In this document: positions 36,026 to 45,361 of the stretch, in pieces
How positions within the stretch are numbered: position 1 is the stretch's first letter
Layout of the letters: each line of letters starts with the position of its first letter
From: CATQGW01 sp965262235
GTDB lineage: Bacteria; Chloroflexota; Dehalococcoidia; Bin125
Length of the DNA: 64,000 bases
Assembly: GCA_965262235.1 (NCBI GenBank)
Contig: OZ253504.1
Location: 1,736,001 to 1,800,000, forward strand
Direction: 5' to 3'
The notes under the pieces: generated by a model
Told to the model about the DNA's origin: nothing
The model's database searches: none
Seen by the model: the letters and a program-made list of their open reading frames with translations, nothing else
Program-made: the position numbers and the translations under genes

Positions 36026-37408
36026 CTACAACTCCGGCCGCATCCGACACCAATCCGTCGACTGCTCGTAGGCGTGCGCGACACGACAGAGGGTCGCCTC
36101 GTCGAAATGCCGACCGCCGATCATCAGACCGATCGGCAGGCCGTTGCGATCGAACCCGCACGGGATCGAGATCGCCGGGATGCCCGTCACGTCGTACGGC
36201 GCAGTAAGACGCGCCAGCTCGGCGGTCTCGTCGCCCTCTTCGATCGTCGGCGCCGTCCGTGAGGTCGTGGGCGAGACCAGCACATCGACGGTCCCCAGCA
36301 GCTCGACCGTCTCGTCGATATACAACCGACGCAGCCGCTGGTCGTTGATGTAATCGACCGCCGTGATCGCGAGCCCAGCCTCGACGCGCGGCAGGATGTC
36401 GCCGTACTCGTCGCGCCGCTCGCGCAGCCACTTCTCGTGATACGCCGCCGCCTCGGCGATGATCGTCATCCCGCGCCCGCGCTGGCTCTGCAGCGGCAGC
36501 TCAACCTCCACAATCGTCGCTCCCAGCCGCCGCAGATGGTCGAGCGCCTCCTCGCAGTGCGCCAGCACGTCCTCCTCGCAGTTGGTCCAGAGGAAGTTGC
36601 GCGGCACGCCGATCGTGACCCCGTCGACGCCCTCGCCGAGCATCGCCGTCGTGTCATCGACCGGCCGGTTGGCCGAGCCCGGGTCGTTCGGGTCGTAGCC
36701 CGCGATCGCATCGAGGAACAGCGCCGCGTCCTCCACGGTCCGCGTCAGCGGCCCCACGTGGTCGAGCGTCCACGAGAGCGGCAGCACCCCGGCCCGCGAC
36801 ACGCGGCCGTACGTCCCCATCAGCCCGACGATCCCACACAGCGAGGCCGGAATCCGGATGCTCCCGCCCGTGTCGCTGCCGATCGCACCGAGCGCCGAGC
36901 CGACCGCCACCGCCGCACCGCTTCCGCCGCTCGATCCGCCCGGCGACCGCTCCGTGTCCCACGGGTTGCAGACCGGCCCGTAGTGCGGGTTGCGGCTGGT
37001 TGTGCCGAACGCGAACTCGTGCAGATTGAGCTTGCCCGGCAGCACCGCGCCCGCCGCCTGCAGCTTCGTCCAGACCATCGCATCGGCTTCCGGCACACGC
37101 TCGCGCAGGAAGCCCGAGCCGCCCGTCGTGACGATCCCCGCCGTGTCGACCAGGTCCTTGAGTCCAATCGGAATCCCGTGCAGCGGCCCGCGGTCGTGGC
37201 CGTCGCGCAGCTCGTCATCGAGCCGCGCCGCCTGCTCGCGCGCCAGGTCGGCGGTCACCGTGATGTAGGCGTTCAGCAGCGGCTCGGTCTGCTCCAGACG
37301 CTCCAGCACCGAGTCGGTCAGCGCGGCGCAGGTCAGCGACCCATCGCGCAGCGCCGCGCCTGCCTCGGCGATGGTCAGGTCATGTGGGTGCCGTTCGTGC
37401 TCCGTCAT
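36026..37408 (-). CDS. Amidase signature family hydrolase (GatA/AtzE-like)
   Basis: A 460-residue amidase. The Ser-cis-Ser-Lys triad is visible: Lys in PIGLKDLVDTAG, cis-Ser and linker in SPGGSSGGSGAAVA, nucleophile Ser in GSDTGGSIRIPASL. It hydrolyses amides, biurets or similar small amide compounds to acids and ammonia; a role in aminoacyl-tRNA amidation is unlikely without gatB. The start codon overlaps the stop of the small upstream protein in an ATGA arrangement (37405-37408), which implies tight translational coupling. Probably cytoplasmic. Confidence 0.9.
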   Translation of the reverse strand: MTEHERHPHDLTIAEAGAALRDGSLTCAALTDSVLERLEQTEPLLNAYITVTADLAREQAARLDDELRDGHDRGPLHGIPIGLKDLVDTAGIVTTGGSGFLRERVPEADAMVWTKLQAAGAVLPGKLNLHEFAFGTTSRNPHYGPVCNPWDTERSPGGSSGGSGAAVAVGSALGAIGSDTGGSIRIPASLCGIVGLMGTYGRVSRAGVLPLSWTLDHVGPLTRTVEDAALFLDAIAGYDPNDPGSANRPVDDTTAMLGEGVDGVTIGVPRNFLWTNCEEDVLAHCEEALDHLRRLGATIVEVELPLQSQRGRGMTIIAEAAAYHEKWLRERRDEYGDILPRVEAGLAITAVDYINDQRLRRLYIDETVELLGTVDVLVSPTTSRTAPTIEEGDETAELARLTAPYDVTGIPAISIPCGFDRNGLPIGLMIGGRHFDEATLCRVAHAYEQSTDWCRMRPEL

Positions 37409-37629
37409 CGCGGGCCTCCCGCCTCACCGACATCAAAGCGCAGCCCGAACGCCGGCTCCGTCTCCCCGAGCTCGGGCATCTCCGGCCCGCGCACCTCGTT
37501 GCGGAGAATCCGCGTCACGATCGGCGCCATCCGGTCGAGCTGCTCATCGCTGGGCGCCGCGCCAACCGCATCGGCGACCGCACGCAGCGCACTACGCAGT
37601 GGATTGGGCAGCGGGTTGTCCTGGGGCAT
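37405..37629 (-). CDS. Small AtzG/GatC-like helper of the amidase
   Basis: A 74-residue protein, mainly one or two helices (DEQLDRMAPIVTRILR), ending in a Pro/Glu-rich tail with EMPELGETEPAF. Small proteins with a 'xEPAFxF' tail accompany AtzE-type amidases (AtzG-like, DUF4089) and wrap around the amidase as GatC does around GatA. Here the stop codon overlaps the amidase start by four bases, so the two should be made in equal amounts. The assignment rests on length, tail and coupling and not on strong motifs. Confidence 0.7.
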   Translation of the reverse strand: MPQDNPLPNPLRSALRAVADAVGAAPSDEQLDRMAPIVTRILRNEVRGPEMPELGETEPAFGLRFDVGEAGGPR

Positions 37630-37733
37630 TCGCGTCCACCTCTCTCAAGCGCGTCGATTCTACGGGCGAGCCGACAGTCAGGCGCGGGCTATCCTGCGAG
37701 CTGCAACCACGGCGAGCAGCGAAAGGCGCGCGA

Positions 37734-38519
37734 ATGGCAGACGAAGTCCTCTTCGACGTGAGCGAACGCGTGGCCACGATCACGCTCAACCGCCCCGACA
37801 AACTCAACGCGATCGACGCCGCGCTCGGGTCGCAGCTGATCGACGCGCTGCTCGAGGTCCGCAACAACGACGAGATCCGCAGCGCCGTGATCACCGGCGC
37901 GGGCCGCGCCTTCTGCGCCGGCGCCGACCTCAGCCAGGGCGACGGTCCCGCCGCCTCCGCTGGCCCCGCGGGACACTTCGAGGCCTCGCCGCGCGCTCGA
38001 TTCGACGAGCTCGACGCCAAGAAGCCGCTGATCGCCGCGATCAACGGACACGCGCTCGGCGGCGGCTTTGAGATCGCGCTGATCTGCGACCTCCGGATCG
38101 GCGCGATCAACGAACGCGCCCGCCTCGGCCTGCCCGAAATCACGCTCGGCTTCTTCCCGCTCGCCGGCGGCCCGATGCGCCTGCCCCGCGCCATCCCGCA
38201 GGCCTACGCCAACGAGATGCTCTTCCTCGGCCGCCGCCTCGACATGCAGACCGCGCTCCAGTGGGGCCTGATCTCGCGCCTCGTGCCCGCCGACGAACTC
38301 GTCCCCACCGCCCAGCAGATGGCCGCCCAGATTGCCGGCTACGCCCCCATCGCCGTGCGCGCGCTCAAGGAGCTGACCTACGCCCAGGCCGACATGACGC
38401 TCGACCAGGCCAACCGCTTCGGCGCCAGCCTGCGCTGGATCGTCGGCCAGACCGCCGACTCCAAAGAAGGCCCCCGAGCCTTCGCCGAAGGCCGCCAACC
38501 CGAGTTCAAAGGCGAGTAA
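37734..38519 (+). CDS. Enoyl-CoA hydratase family protein with both catalytic acids
   Basis: A 261-residue crotonase starting at ATG 37734; upstream in-frame sequence to 37371 overlaps the amidase region antisense and is rejected. Oxyanion-hole segments GRAFCAGADLSQG and GHALGGGFEIALICDLRI are intact. LGLPEITLGFFPLAGGP has the first catalytic Glu, and the Glu in AYANEMLFLGR aligns with the second. Of the five crotonases here it is the only one that keeps both, so real enoyl-CoA hydratase activity is most credible for this gene. It is divergent from the amidase pair and followed by the 1 kb repeat array. Confidence 0.9.
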   Translation: MADEVLFDVSERVATITLNRPDKLNAIDAALGSQLIDALLEVRNNDEIRSAVITGAGRAFCAGADLSQGDGPAASAGPAGHFEASPRARFDELDAKKPLIAAINGHALGGGFEIALICDLRIGAINERARLGLPEITLGFFPLAGGPMRLPRAIPQAYANEMLFLGRRLDMQTALQWGLISRLVPADELVPTAQQMAAQIAGYAPIAVRALKELTYAQADMTLDQANRFGASLRWIVGQTADSKEGPRAFAEGRQPEFKGE

Positions 38520-39728
38520 CCAACGCTGGCATCGGCCTAGTCATGCCCGCCCCCTCGTCGGCATCCGCGCCGTCCCTTCCGTCATTCCTGCGCAGGCAGG
38601 AATCCACGCGACCTGCCATCTCGCGCGCGCCCTCCACGTTCACGACGTCGCGTCCAAGCCGCGTCACAACGCCGTCGGACATCCATAGCGCCCTCAAACA
38701 TCTGTCGCGCGCCTGGATTCCTGCCTGCTGCCCCTTCCGTCATTCCTGCGGCCCCTTCCGTCATTCCTGCGCAGGCAGGAATCCACGCGACCTGCCATCT
38801 CGCGCGCGCCCTCCACGTTCACGACATCGCGTCCAAGCCGCGTCACAACGCCGTCGGACATCCATAGCGCCCTCGAACATCTGTCGCGCGCCTGGATTCC
38901 TGCCTGCGGCCCCATCCGTCATTCCTGGCGCCCCTTCCGTCATTCCTGCGCAGGCAGGAATCCACGCGACCTGCCATCTCGCGCGCTCCCTCCACGTTCA
39001 CGACGTCGCGTCCAAGCCGCGTCACAACGCCGTCGGACATCCACAGCGCCCTCAAACATCTGTCGCTCGCCTGGATTCCTGCCTGCGGCCCCTTCCGTCA
39101 TTCCTGGCGCCCCTTCCGTCATTCCTGCGCAGGCAGGAATCCACGCGACCTACCATCTCGCGCGCGCCCTCCACGCTCTCGACGTCGCGTCCAAGCCACG
39201 CCACAACGCCGTCGGGCATCAACAGCGCCCTCGAGCATCTGTCGCTCGGCTGGATTCCTGCCTGCGGCCCCTTCCGTCATTCCTGCGCAGGCAGGAATCC
39301 ACGCGACCTGCCATCTCGCGTGCGCCCCCCACGTTCACGACGTCGCGTCCAAGCCGCGTCACAACGCCGTCTGACATCCACAGCGCCCGCAAACATCCGT
39401 CGCGCGCCTGGATTCCTGCCTGCGGCCCCTTCCGTCACTCCTGCGGCCCCTTCCGTCATTCCTGCGCAGGCAGGAATCCACGCGACCTGCCATCTCGCGC
39501 GCGCCCTCCACGTTCACGACGTCGTGTCCAAGCCGCGTCACAACGCCGTCGGGCATCAACAGCGCCCTCGAACATCTGTCGCTCGCCTGGATTCCGGCCT
39601 CCGCAGGAATGACGGAGGTACGGGAGCGCGCATCTGGGGCAACCACAGGGCAGCGATGCTCAGGTCGCTGAGGGCGACCGCGGTGACGACGCCAGTTAGA
39701 GTGTCCCTGAAGTCTGGGAGGCGCTCCA
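38520..39728. other. Intergenic region dominated by the family A tandem array
   Basis: A 1.2 kb gap between the crotonase and the CoA-transferase. It holds the repeat array (separate entry) plus short flanks: about 55 bases before it and 110 bases after it. The right flank carries the CoA-transferase leader but no clear promoter. Long reading frames through it, on both strands, are translations of the repeat (recurring SFLRRQEST and CRERGGRARDGRSR) and not genes. Confidence 0.8.
38575..39618. repeat. Tandem array of six family A units, 179-bp period
   Basis: Units begin (CCGTCATTCCTGCGCAGGCA) at 38579, 38758, 38937, 39116, 39274 and 39453, so the spacings are 179, 179, 179, 158 and 179. The interiors are nearly identical. 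Between units the right inverted repeat is cut to TGGATTCCTGCCTG and is followed by a short spacer with a 12-base piece of the left end (CCGTCATTCCTG); the 158-base unit lacks exactly that 21-base spacer. One full, slightly diverged right end closes the array at 39588-39618. It is therefore an expanded form of the element at 13472. Confidence 0.9.
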
Positions 39729-40916
39729 ATGGCCACATTGCCCCTTGAAGACCTCTTCGTCCTCGACCTGACCCGCGCCCGCGCTGGACCCACAGCCACC
39801 CGCCAACTCGGCGACTGGGGCGCGGATGTGCTCAAGGTCGAACAACCCGCCGGCCCCGGCGCTCCCGAGGGCGTCACCGGCGGACGCGAATCGAGCGACT
39901 TCCTCAACCTCCACCGCAACAAGCGCTCGCTCACGCTCGACCTCAAGCAGCCCGAGGCGCGCGAGATCTTCCTGCGGCTCGCCGCGACCGCCGACGTGGT
40001 CGTGGAGAATTACCGCCCCGATGTCAAGCACCGCCTCGGCGTCGACTACGAGGCCTGCCGCGCGGTCAATCCGCGCATCATCTACGGCAGCATCTCCGGC
40101 TTCGGCCAGGACGGGCCCTATGCCCCCCGAGCCGGCGTCGATCAGATCGCCCAGGGGCTCGGCGGGATCATGACGGTCAACGGCATGCCCGGTGACGGAC
40201 CGGTGCGCGTCGGCATCCCGATCGCCGACCTCACGGCCGGCGGCTTCCTTGCTCAGGCGATCCTGATCGCGCTCTACGAACGCGAACGCTCCGGCGAAGG
40301 ACAGTGGGTCCACACCTCGCTGCTCGAAGCCCAGATCGCCATGCTCGATCTCCAGGCGACCCGCTATCTGATTGACGACGAGGTCCCCTGGCAGGCTGGC
40401 AACGATCACCCCACCTCGATGCCCACCGGGGTCTTCGAAACCAGCGACGGCCAGATCAACATCGCTGCATCCGGCGGCGAGATCTTCGCCCGCCTGTGCA
40501 ACGCGATCGAGGCGCCCGAGCTGCTCAAGCACCCCGACTACCGCAACACCGTCGGCCGCTCCGAACATCGCGTCGCGCTCAACGAGGCGATCGCCCAGCG
40601 CACTCGCCAGCAATCCAGCGAGCACTGGATCAACCTCCTCGCCGATGCCGGCGTGCCCTGCGGACCGATCAACGACATCGCCGGCACGTTCGCGGATGAG
40701 CAGGTGCAGCACCTGGCGATCGACCGGCCGGTTGCGCACCCCGAGCGCGGCGAGATTCGCATCGTCGGCCAGCCGATTCATCTGACCCGCACGCCGCAGC
40801 CCGACCGCATGCGCCTGCCCACCCCGCAGCTCGGCGAACATACCGACGCCGTGCTCGCCCAACTTGGTTACGACGACAACGCCATCGCCGACCTCCACGA
40901 GCGCGGCGTCGTGTGA
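39729..40916 (+). CDS. Class III CoA-transferase (CaiB/BaiF family)
   Basis: A 395-residue protein. Typical landmarks are LDLTRARAGPTATRQLGDWG, ADVLKVEQPAG, NKRSLTLDLK, VVENYRPDV and the ISGFGQDGPYAPRAGVDQIA segment. The catalytic Asp lies in VGIPIADLTAGGFLAQAI (Asp169 in formyl-CoA transferase). The C-terminal PCGPINDI and LGEHTDAVL are also family features. Such enzymes move CoA between acyl groups without a covalent protein-CoA ester during the usual ping-pong. A crotonase follows after 10 bases, so the two probably work on the same acyl-CoA. Confidence 0.93.
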   Translation: MATLPLEDLFVLDLTRARAGPTATRQLGDWGADVLKVEQPAGPGAPEGVTGGRESSDFLNLHRNKRSLTLDLKQPEAREIFLRLAATADVVVENYRPDVKHRLGVDYEACRAVNPRIIYGSISGFGQDGPYAPRAGVDQIAQGLGGIMTVNGMPGDGPVRVGIPIADLTAGGFLAQAILIALYERERSGEGQWVHTSLLEAQIAMLDLQATRYLIDDEVPWQAGNDHPTSMPTGVFETSDGQINIAASGGEIFARLCNAIEAPELLKHPDYRNTVGRSEHRVALNEAIAQRTRQQSSEHWINLLADAGVPCGPINDIAGTFADEQVQHLAIDRPVAHPERGEIRIVGQPIHLTRTPQPDRMRLPTPQLGEHTDAVLAQLGYDDNAIADLHERGVV

Positions 40917-40926
40917 GGAGATTGCG

Positions 40927-41730
40927 ATGAAGCAGGTCAAGCTCGAAACCGAAAAGATGCTCGCCTGGAGCGAAGACGGCATCGGCTGGATGGTCTTCAA
41001 CAACCCCGCGCGGCTCAACGCGATGGGCGTCGAGATGAACGCCGCGATCCCGACCATCCTGCACAGCTTCCGCGACGACCCCGATGTGCGAGTCGTGGTG
41101 ATGAAGGGCGCCGGCGACCGCGCCTTTGTCTCCGGCGCCGATATCTCCGAGTTCGAGGCGCAGCGCTCCAACCCCGAAACGATCAAGAAGTACGACGCGA
41201 TCGGCGCCGCGGCCGGCCGCGCCTACGGCGAGCTCGACAAGCCGATGATCGCGATGATCCAGGGTTACTGCATGGGCGGCGGCCTGCTCACCTCGCTGCG
41301 CGCCGACCTCCGCATCGCGTCCGACGACAGCCAGTTCGGCGTCCCCGCCGCGCGCCTCGGCCTCGGTTACGGCTACGGCGGCGTCAAGTCGCTGATGGAC
41401 CTGGTCGGTCGCCCCGCCACCGAGGAAATCCTGATCACCGGTAAGCGCTTCGACGCCAACGACGCGATGCGCTGGGGCCTGGTCAACCGCGTCACCACCC
41501 TCGAAGACCTCGAACCAACGGTCCTCGAGCTAGCCGCCACAATCGCCCAAAACGCCCCCCTCACCATCCGCGCAATCCGCTACGCCATCAGCGAAATCAC
41601 CAAAGACCCCAACAAACGCAACCTCTCCGAGCTAGACACCCTAATCGCAGCCTGCTTCAACAGCACCGACTACAAAGAAGGCCGCACCGCCTTCATGCAA
41701 AAACGCCGCCCCCAATTTCAGGGCCGCTGA
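40927..41730 (+). CDS. Enoyl-CoA hydratase/isomerase family protein
   Basis: A 267-residue crotonase with ribosome site GAGGAGA before ATG 40927. Oxyanion-hole segments are DRAFVSGADISEF and GYCMGGGLLTSLRADLRI. The first catalytic Glu position is Ala (GVPAARLGLGYG), while the second Glu is kept (ATEEILITG). This Ala variant is common in one crotonase branch, whose reactions include isomerisations and carbon-carbon bond chemistry. It is probably cotranscribed with the CoA-transferase 10 bases upstream. Codon choice shifts toward C-ending codons in the last 200 bases. Confidence 0.9.
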   Translation: MKQVKLETEKMLAWSEDGIGWMVFNNPARLNAMGVEMNAAIPTILHSFRDDPDVRVVVMKGAGDRAFVSGADISEFEAQRSNPETIKKYDAIGAAAGRAYGELDKPMIAMIQGYCMGGGLLTSLRADLRIASDDSQFGVPAARLGLGYGYGGVKSLMDLVGRPATEEILITGKRFDANDAMRWGLVNRVTTLEDLEPTVLELAATIAQNAPLTIRAIRYAISEITKDPNKRNLSELDTLIAACFNSTDYKEGRTAFMQKRRPQFQGR

Positions 41731-41794
41731 CCGGATTTCGCGTCTGCCCACGTGTGCCCCGATACTGGGGCCGCCGGCCGAAGGGGGACTGTGG

Positions 41795-43804
41795 ATGCCC
41801 AAGTGGCGCTTCGCCCGCATGACACCCGCCGAGATGAATCAAAATCCGATTCAGGGTGAGTTCTTTACCGCTGCATCTGATCTGCCGGAACGCCTGGTTC
41901 GGGAGGCCATTCAGAATTCACTCGACGCACGGCTCCCGGACCCGTCCGCGCCAGTTCGTGTTCGGTTCGCCTTCAGCGGCGATCAACTGGCGCTCCCGCC
42001 GGTAGCGTCCAAACACTACCTCACTGGCCTGAAACCACACTTGGAGACGGTGGCGCTCGAAAGCTTGGACGAAGCCAGTGCACCGGCGAGCCTGGCCGAT
42101 GCTGAGCCAGACGCAGTGCTGGAGGCGCACGAACTCCTCGACAAACCGATGAGCTATCTTGCGGTGGAGGACTTTGCAACATTTGGGTTGCGAGGCGACT
42201 TGCACGCGAACTCCGCATACGAAGCGGGGAACCACTTCTGGGGGTTCTTTCGCAGCGTCGGCATATCGCCGAAGCAGGAGGATGACGGCGGCTCATGGGG
42301 ATTGGGCAAATGGGTGTTTCCCGACGCCTCGCGACTGAACATCTTCTTCGGCGTAACCTTGCGGGAAGGCGAAGCGCAGCCACTCCTTATGGGCCAGGCA
42401 GTGTTCAAGACGCACACGATCGAACAAGATGGTAAGCTCTTCAAGTACCCCGCCTACGGATCCCTCGCCGCGCACTCGCGCGATCCGGATCACGAATGGC
42501 TGCCACTGCCGATCACAGATCAGCAGATAGTTCGACAAGCGCAAGCTGACTTCGATCTGAAACGCGGCGGTGAGTCTGGGCTCTCTGTCATCATTCCCTT
42601 CCCGAGGGATGATCTGACCACTACGTCAATCACACGAGCTGTGCTCACGCAGTACTTCTTGTCGATCGTGCGCGGTGACCTCGTAGTAGAGGTCCACCAT
42701 CCTGACCAAGAAAGCAGACTGATCGACAAAGACACGATCGACGATGTGGTGTTCACCATCGGCGAGTCCGATCGTGATGACGAATCGTCTGAGTCACTTG
42801 GCAAAGCGATGAGATTGGCGCGTCAGGCGATGCGCTCTGATGATCTCCCGTTAGTGCTGGCGCGGGCGTCTCAGAGACGCGACGAACTACTGGCCGGGCA
42901 AGATGTTGACGCGCTGCGCGACCGTTTCAATCGCGGTGAGGTGCTCGCGTTCGAGCTTAGCGCGAGAGTGACACGCAAGCACGGTGCGCGGTCACCGACG
43001 AGTTTCCGCGTGTTCCTCGAACGGGATGACGAGTTGAGCGAGGGCCATGACTATTTGGTGCGCGGTCATCTGCGTATCCCGCAGATGGACCATATCAAAA
43101 GTTTTCCAGCCCGGGCATTGGTGCTTGTTGAAGGACAGTCAGAGTTGGGACACCTCCTGCGCGACGCCGAAGGGCCAGCTCACATCTCCTGGGACCCACA
43201 TGCCCAGCGCTTGAAAGACCGCTGGACGGGCGGTTACAACCGAGTCCAAGAGGTCCGCCGTGCTGCGCCACTCCTATTGCAGTCGCTTGTTGAAGTCCCG
43301 CGTGACCGGCTGAAAGATCTGCTCGCCGACCTCTTCCCGATGACCTCTGCTACAACGACGGCCTTCGAGCAAGACTCCGTCGATAGTCGACGCACAAAAA
43401 GTCCGGTACGGTCGACGCTGACAACCAAGCGGAGCCCACTTTCGATTACCAAAGTTGACAACGGATTCAGCGTCCATGCGGTCACATCTCGTCCCGAAGC
43501 CGCAACGCTTCCAGGTGCATCGTGGAGCTTGAGCTTCGCTTACGACGTTGCTCGAGGCGGTCAACGCGCTGCGTTCACCAGCTTCAAGCAAGGGGTCAGA
43601 CAGGGCGCTCCAGATTTCAGCCTCTACAGCGGTGACCTGCGGATCGCCGTCGATGGATGTCGCTACGAGATTACCTCCGAGAACGAAATCCTCATAAAGA
43701 TCTCGGCTCAAGATTTCCGGATCAGCGTGACCGGCCTGGACGATCGCGATGTGGTCACTGATCTCCATCCTTACACTCGAAGCGACGGTGGTGAAGACGA
43801 GTAG
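41795..43804 (+). CDS. GHKL-type ATPase of unknown family, candidate defence protein
   Basis: A 669-residue protein. The first ~180 residues show the three GHKL ATP-binding elements: N-box with Glu37 and Asn41 (VREAIQNSLDAR), G1 with Asp125 and Gly130 (YLAVEDFATFGL), and G2 GSWGLGKWVF at 165-174. This is the fold of MutL, Hsp90, gyrase B and MORC. The following ~480 residues match nothing I recognise; there is no second known domain, no Zn cluster and no membrane segment. Lower GC than its neighbours. Genes at 43823, 44629 and 45362 follow with little or no gap. GHKL ATPases without a kinase or repair context are recurrent in bacterial immune loci (MORC/Z1-type systems). Function here is inferred only. 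Confidence 0.75.
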   Translation: MPKWRFARMTPAEMNQNPIQGEFFTAASDLPERLVREAIQNSLDARLPDPSAPVRVRFAFSGDQLALPPVASKHYLTGLKPHLETVALESLDEASAPASLADAEPDAVLEAHELLDKPMSYLAVEDFATFGLRGDLHANSAYEAGNHFWGFFRSVGISPKQEDDGGSWGLGKWVFPDASRLNIFFGVTLREGEAQPLLMGQAVFKTHTIEQDGKLFKYPAYGSLAAHSRDPDHEWLPLPITDQQIVRQAQADFDLKRGGESGLSVIIPFPRDDLTTTSITRAVLTQYFLSIVRGDLVVEVHHPDQESRLIDKDTIDDVVFTIGESDRDDESSESLGKAMRLARQAMRSDDLPLVLARASQRRDELLAGQDVDALRDRFNRGEVLAFELSARVTRKHGARSPTSFRVFLERDDELSEGHDYLVRGHLRIPQMDHIKSFPARALVLVEGQSELGHLLRDAEGPAHISWDPHAQRLKDRWTGGYNRVQEVRRAAPLLLQSLVEVPRDRLKDLLADLFPMTSATTTAFEQDSVDSRRTKSPVRSTLTTKRSPLSITKVDNGFSVHAVTSRPEAATLPGASWSLSFAYDVARGGQRAAFTSFKQGVRQGAPDFSLYSGDLRIAVDGCRYEITSENEILIKISAQDFRISVTGLDDRDVVTDLHPYTRSDGGEDE

Positions 43805-43822
43805 TGACGGAGACGAGTGCTG

Positions 43823-44632
43823 ATGATTCGCCGTTTCAACTACACCAACCGCAAGTCCATTGAAAGAGCGCATACTCGAGTCACGTTGCACAAGGGTGAT
43901 GATGGTCGCAGCTATTTTGATTTGACTCTCGACTTGGACTCGTACGCATTCCCCCAAGACGCAGTCGTGCGCGTAGAGGCTTGGCGTTCGAATGCCGCAC
44001 AGCGCTGGTCATTCGGTTCCGTCGGCCACTTGCAGCACCCTTCGCAGGCCGAACGCTTTCTGAGCGCCGTCCCTGACTCGGCGCAATTTCGCGTCGCCGT
44101 CGTGGCTGGTGACGACTCTGGGCTGCTCTTCGGACTTAGCAAGGACTTGCGTCCGTTCAAGGTGTCCGCGAATGACGAAGAGGGCGAAGTCGGTCCCGGG
44201 CGTGAGTCGATGCTGCCGGTCGAGCTCGTAGATGATCTGGGCGAAGAGGTTTGGCGGCTCGACTTCGGCGAAGGCGAGCCGCCGACGCTTGAGGTTAATC
44301 GGGCCGTCGAAGGCATCGCCGATATCGTGGCGCACGACTCGGCTTTCCGTTCTCTGGTCATGCCTGATATCTTTCGCGCCATTCTGCACCGGGCCATTTT
44401 GGTGGACCGAATCGATCCGGACGATTCTGAACCAAACGCTTGGAGCGACTGGATCGAGCTCGCAAAGTACCATGCTCCTGACGCAGCGATTCCGTCTCTG
44501 GCCGACACGGCAGACGATCAGCAACGCATCGACGCGCTGGAATGGGTGGACACAGCTGTCCGAAGCTTCGCCGCACAGAGTGGATTCAGCGCCGCGACCA
44601 CGTATGCGGCTGCGGTGGGCGGCTCCCAATGA
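43823..44632 (+). CDS. Uncharacterised beta-rich protein, second gene of the GHKL unit
   Basis: A 269-residue protein starting at ATG 43823 (a GTG at 43817 is the alternative; GGAG at 43809-43812 serves both). It begins MIRRFNYTNRKSIE, and residues 20-120 alternate short hydrophobic strands with charged turns (SYFDLTLDLDSYAFP, AVVRVEAWRS, FRVAVVAG). The second half is helical (DIFRAILHRAILVDRI, then YHAPDAAIPSL). No known domain is recognised. It has its stop codon overlapping the next start (ATGA at 44629-44632), so its product is coupled to the DUF6339-like protein. The location implies a structural or sensor subunit of the same complex. Confidence 0.7.
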   Translation: MIRRFNYTNRKSIERAHTRVTLHKGDDGRSYFDLTLDLDSYAFPQDAVVRVEAWRSNAAQRWSFGSVGHLQHPSQAERFLSAVPDSAQFRVAVVAGDDSGLLFGLSKDLRPFKVSANDEEGEVGPGRESMLPVELVDDLGEEVWRLDFGEGEPPTLEVNRAVEGIADIVAHDSAFRSLVMPDIFRAILHRAILVDRIDPDDSEPNAWSDWIELAKYHAPDAAIPSLADTADDQQRIDALEWVDTAVRSFAAQSGFSAATTYAAAVGGSQ

Positions 44633-45348
44633 CGACCCAGGCGCGTACGCTGACAGACACTGGCATCAGGCGTGCACAAGCCGTTCTGCGTGACATCCGT
44701 GACCATCCTGAACGCCCACTGAAGGTGCCGAACGCTGTGTTGTACGGAGACGATTGCTCGCGTTCCCTCAACGACGCGCCGGCGGTAGAGCACCACCAGT
44801 TGACTACCCGCCGTGACGCGGCAGAGTACTTGATGGCGTTGACGCCGCCGCTTGATCAGCGTCTCGTCGACGATTGGCACTTTTGGTCTTGGCTGGGTTT
44901 GTTTCATGTTGAAGACATTCTCCACACGCCGGAGCGCCGCGGGCGAATGTCTCGAGAGGTGGAGACGTTCGTTGTTGATCCGACTGTGAAGCAGTCGCTT
45001 CGAAGCGACTATCGGAACTATTTGTGGGCCGCGTGGCGTCTACATCAGAGATTCGGAGACGACATGTCCTTCTTGTTGGATCGGGACATGATGGAGATCG
45101 GCGACATCGTCCGACGGATCACTAACTCGCCACGGGTGTTCAATTCGACCGGTGTTGCGGAACTCATTGTGCGCCTCTATTCCGATGGGCCTCGTCCGAA
45201 GCGTGGTCATGTAAGCCAGCCTGGTGGACTCAATCATTTGCTCCGAGTGTTACCACAATTGGAGCTCACCCATGACGTTTATGGGATGACGCCGGACGCG
45301 CTCTTGCGAATCTTGCCGCGGCCCGTCCAGAAGTGGGATGCAACCTGA
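44629..45348 (+). CDS. DUF6339-like protein, tandem copy 1
   Basis: A 239-residue mostly helical protein; ATG 44629 overlaps the previous stop. Copy 1 and the next gene share a series of blocks: LYGDDCSRSLN, TTRRDAAEYL, FWSWLGLF, YRNYLWAAWRL, FLLDRDMMEIGDI, FNSTGV, GGLNHLLRVLPQLELTHDVYGM and ALLRILP. The family resembles what I recall as DUF6339, found with GHKL ATPases and DNA methyltransferases in actinobacterial defence loci; this link is from memory and unverified. No catalytic motif is apparent. Low GC relative to flanking metabolic genes. Confidence 0.7.
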   Translation: MTTQARTLTDTGIRRAQAVLRDIRDHPERPLKVPNAVLYGDDCSRSLNDAPAVEHHQLTTRRDAAEYLMALTPPLDQRLVDDWHFWSWLGLFHVEDILHTPERRGRMSREVETFVVDPTVKQSLRSDYRNYLWAAWRLHQRFGDDMSFLLDRDMMEIGDIVRRITNSPRVFNSTGVAELIVRLYSDGPRPKRGHVSQPGGLNHLLRVLPQLELTHDVYGMTPDALLRILPRPVQKWDAT

Positions 45349-45361
45349 GCGGTGACGCCGA

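Noticed and set aside
36437..38071. 544-aa rightward protein over the amidase
   Set aside because: It is antisense to the amidase with its intact catalytic triad and continues out of frame into the crotonase.
38575..39618. CRISPR array
   Set aside because: The repeated units are 158-179 bp with conserved interiors; there are no variable spacers of equal length, and no cas genes lie nearby.
38261..39748. 495-aa protein reading rightward through the repeats
   Set aside because: The frame is a translation of the repeat unit (recurring SFLRRQEST), begins inside the crotonase out of frame, and has no domain.
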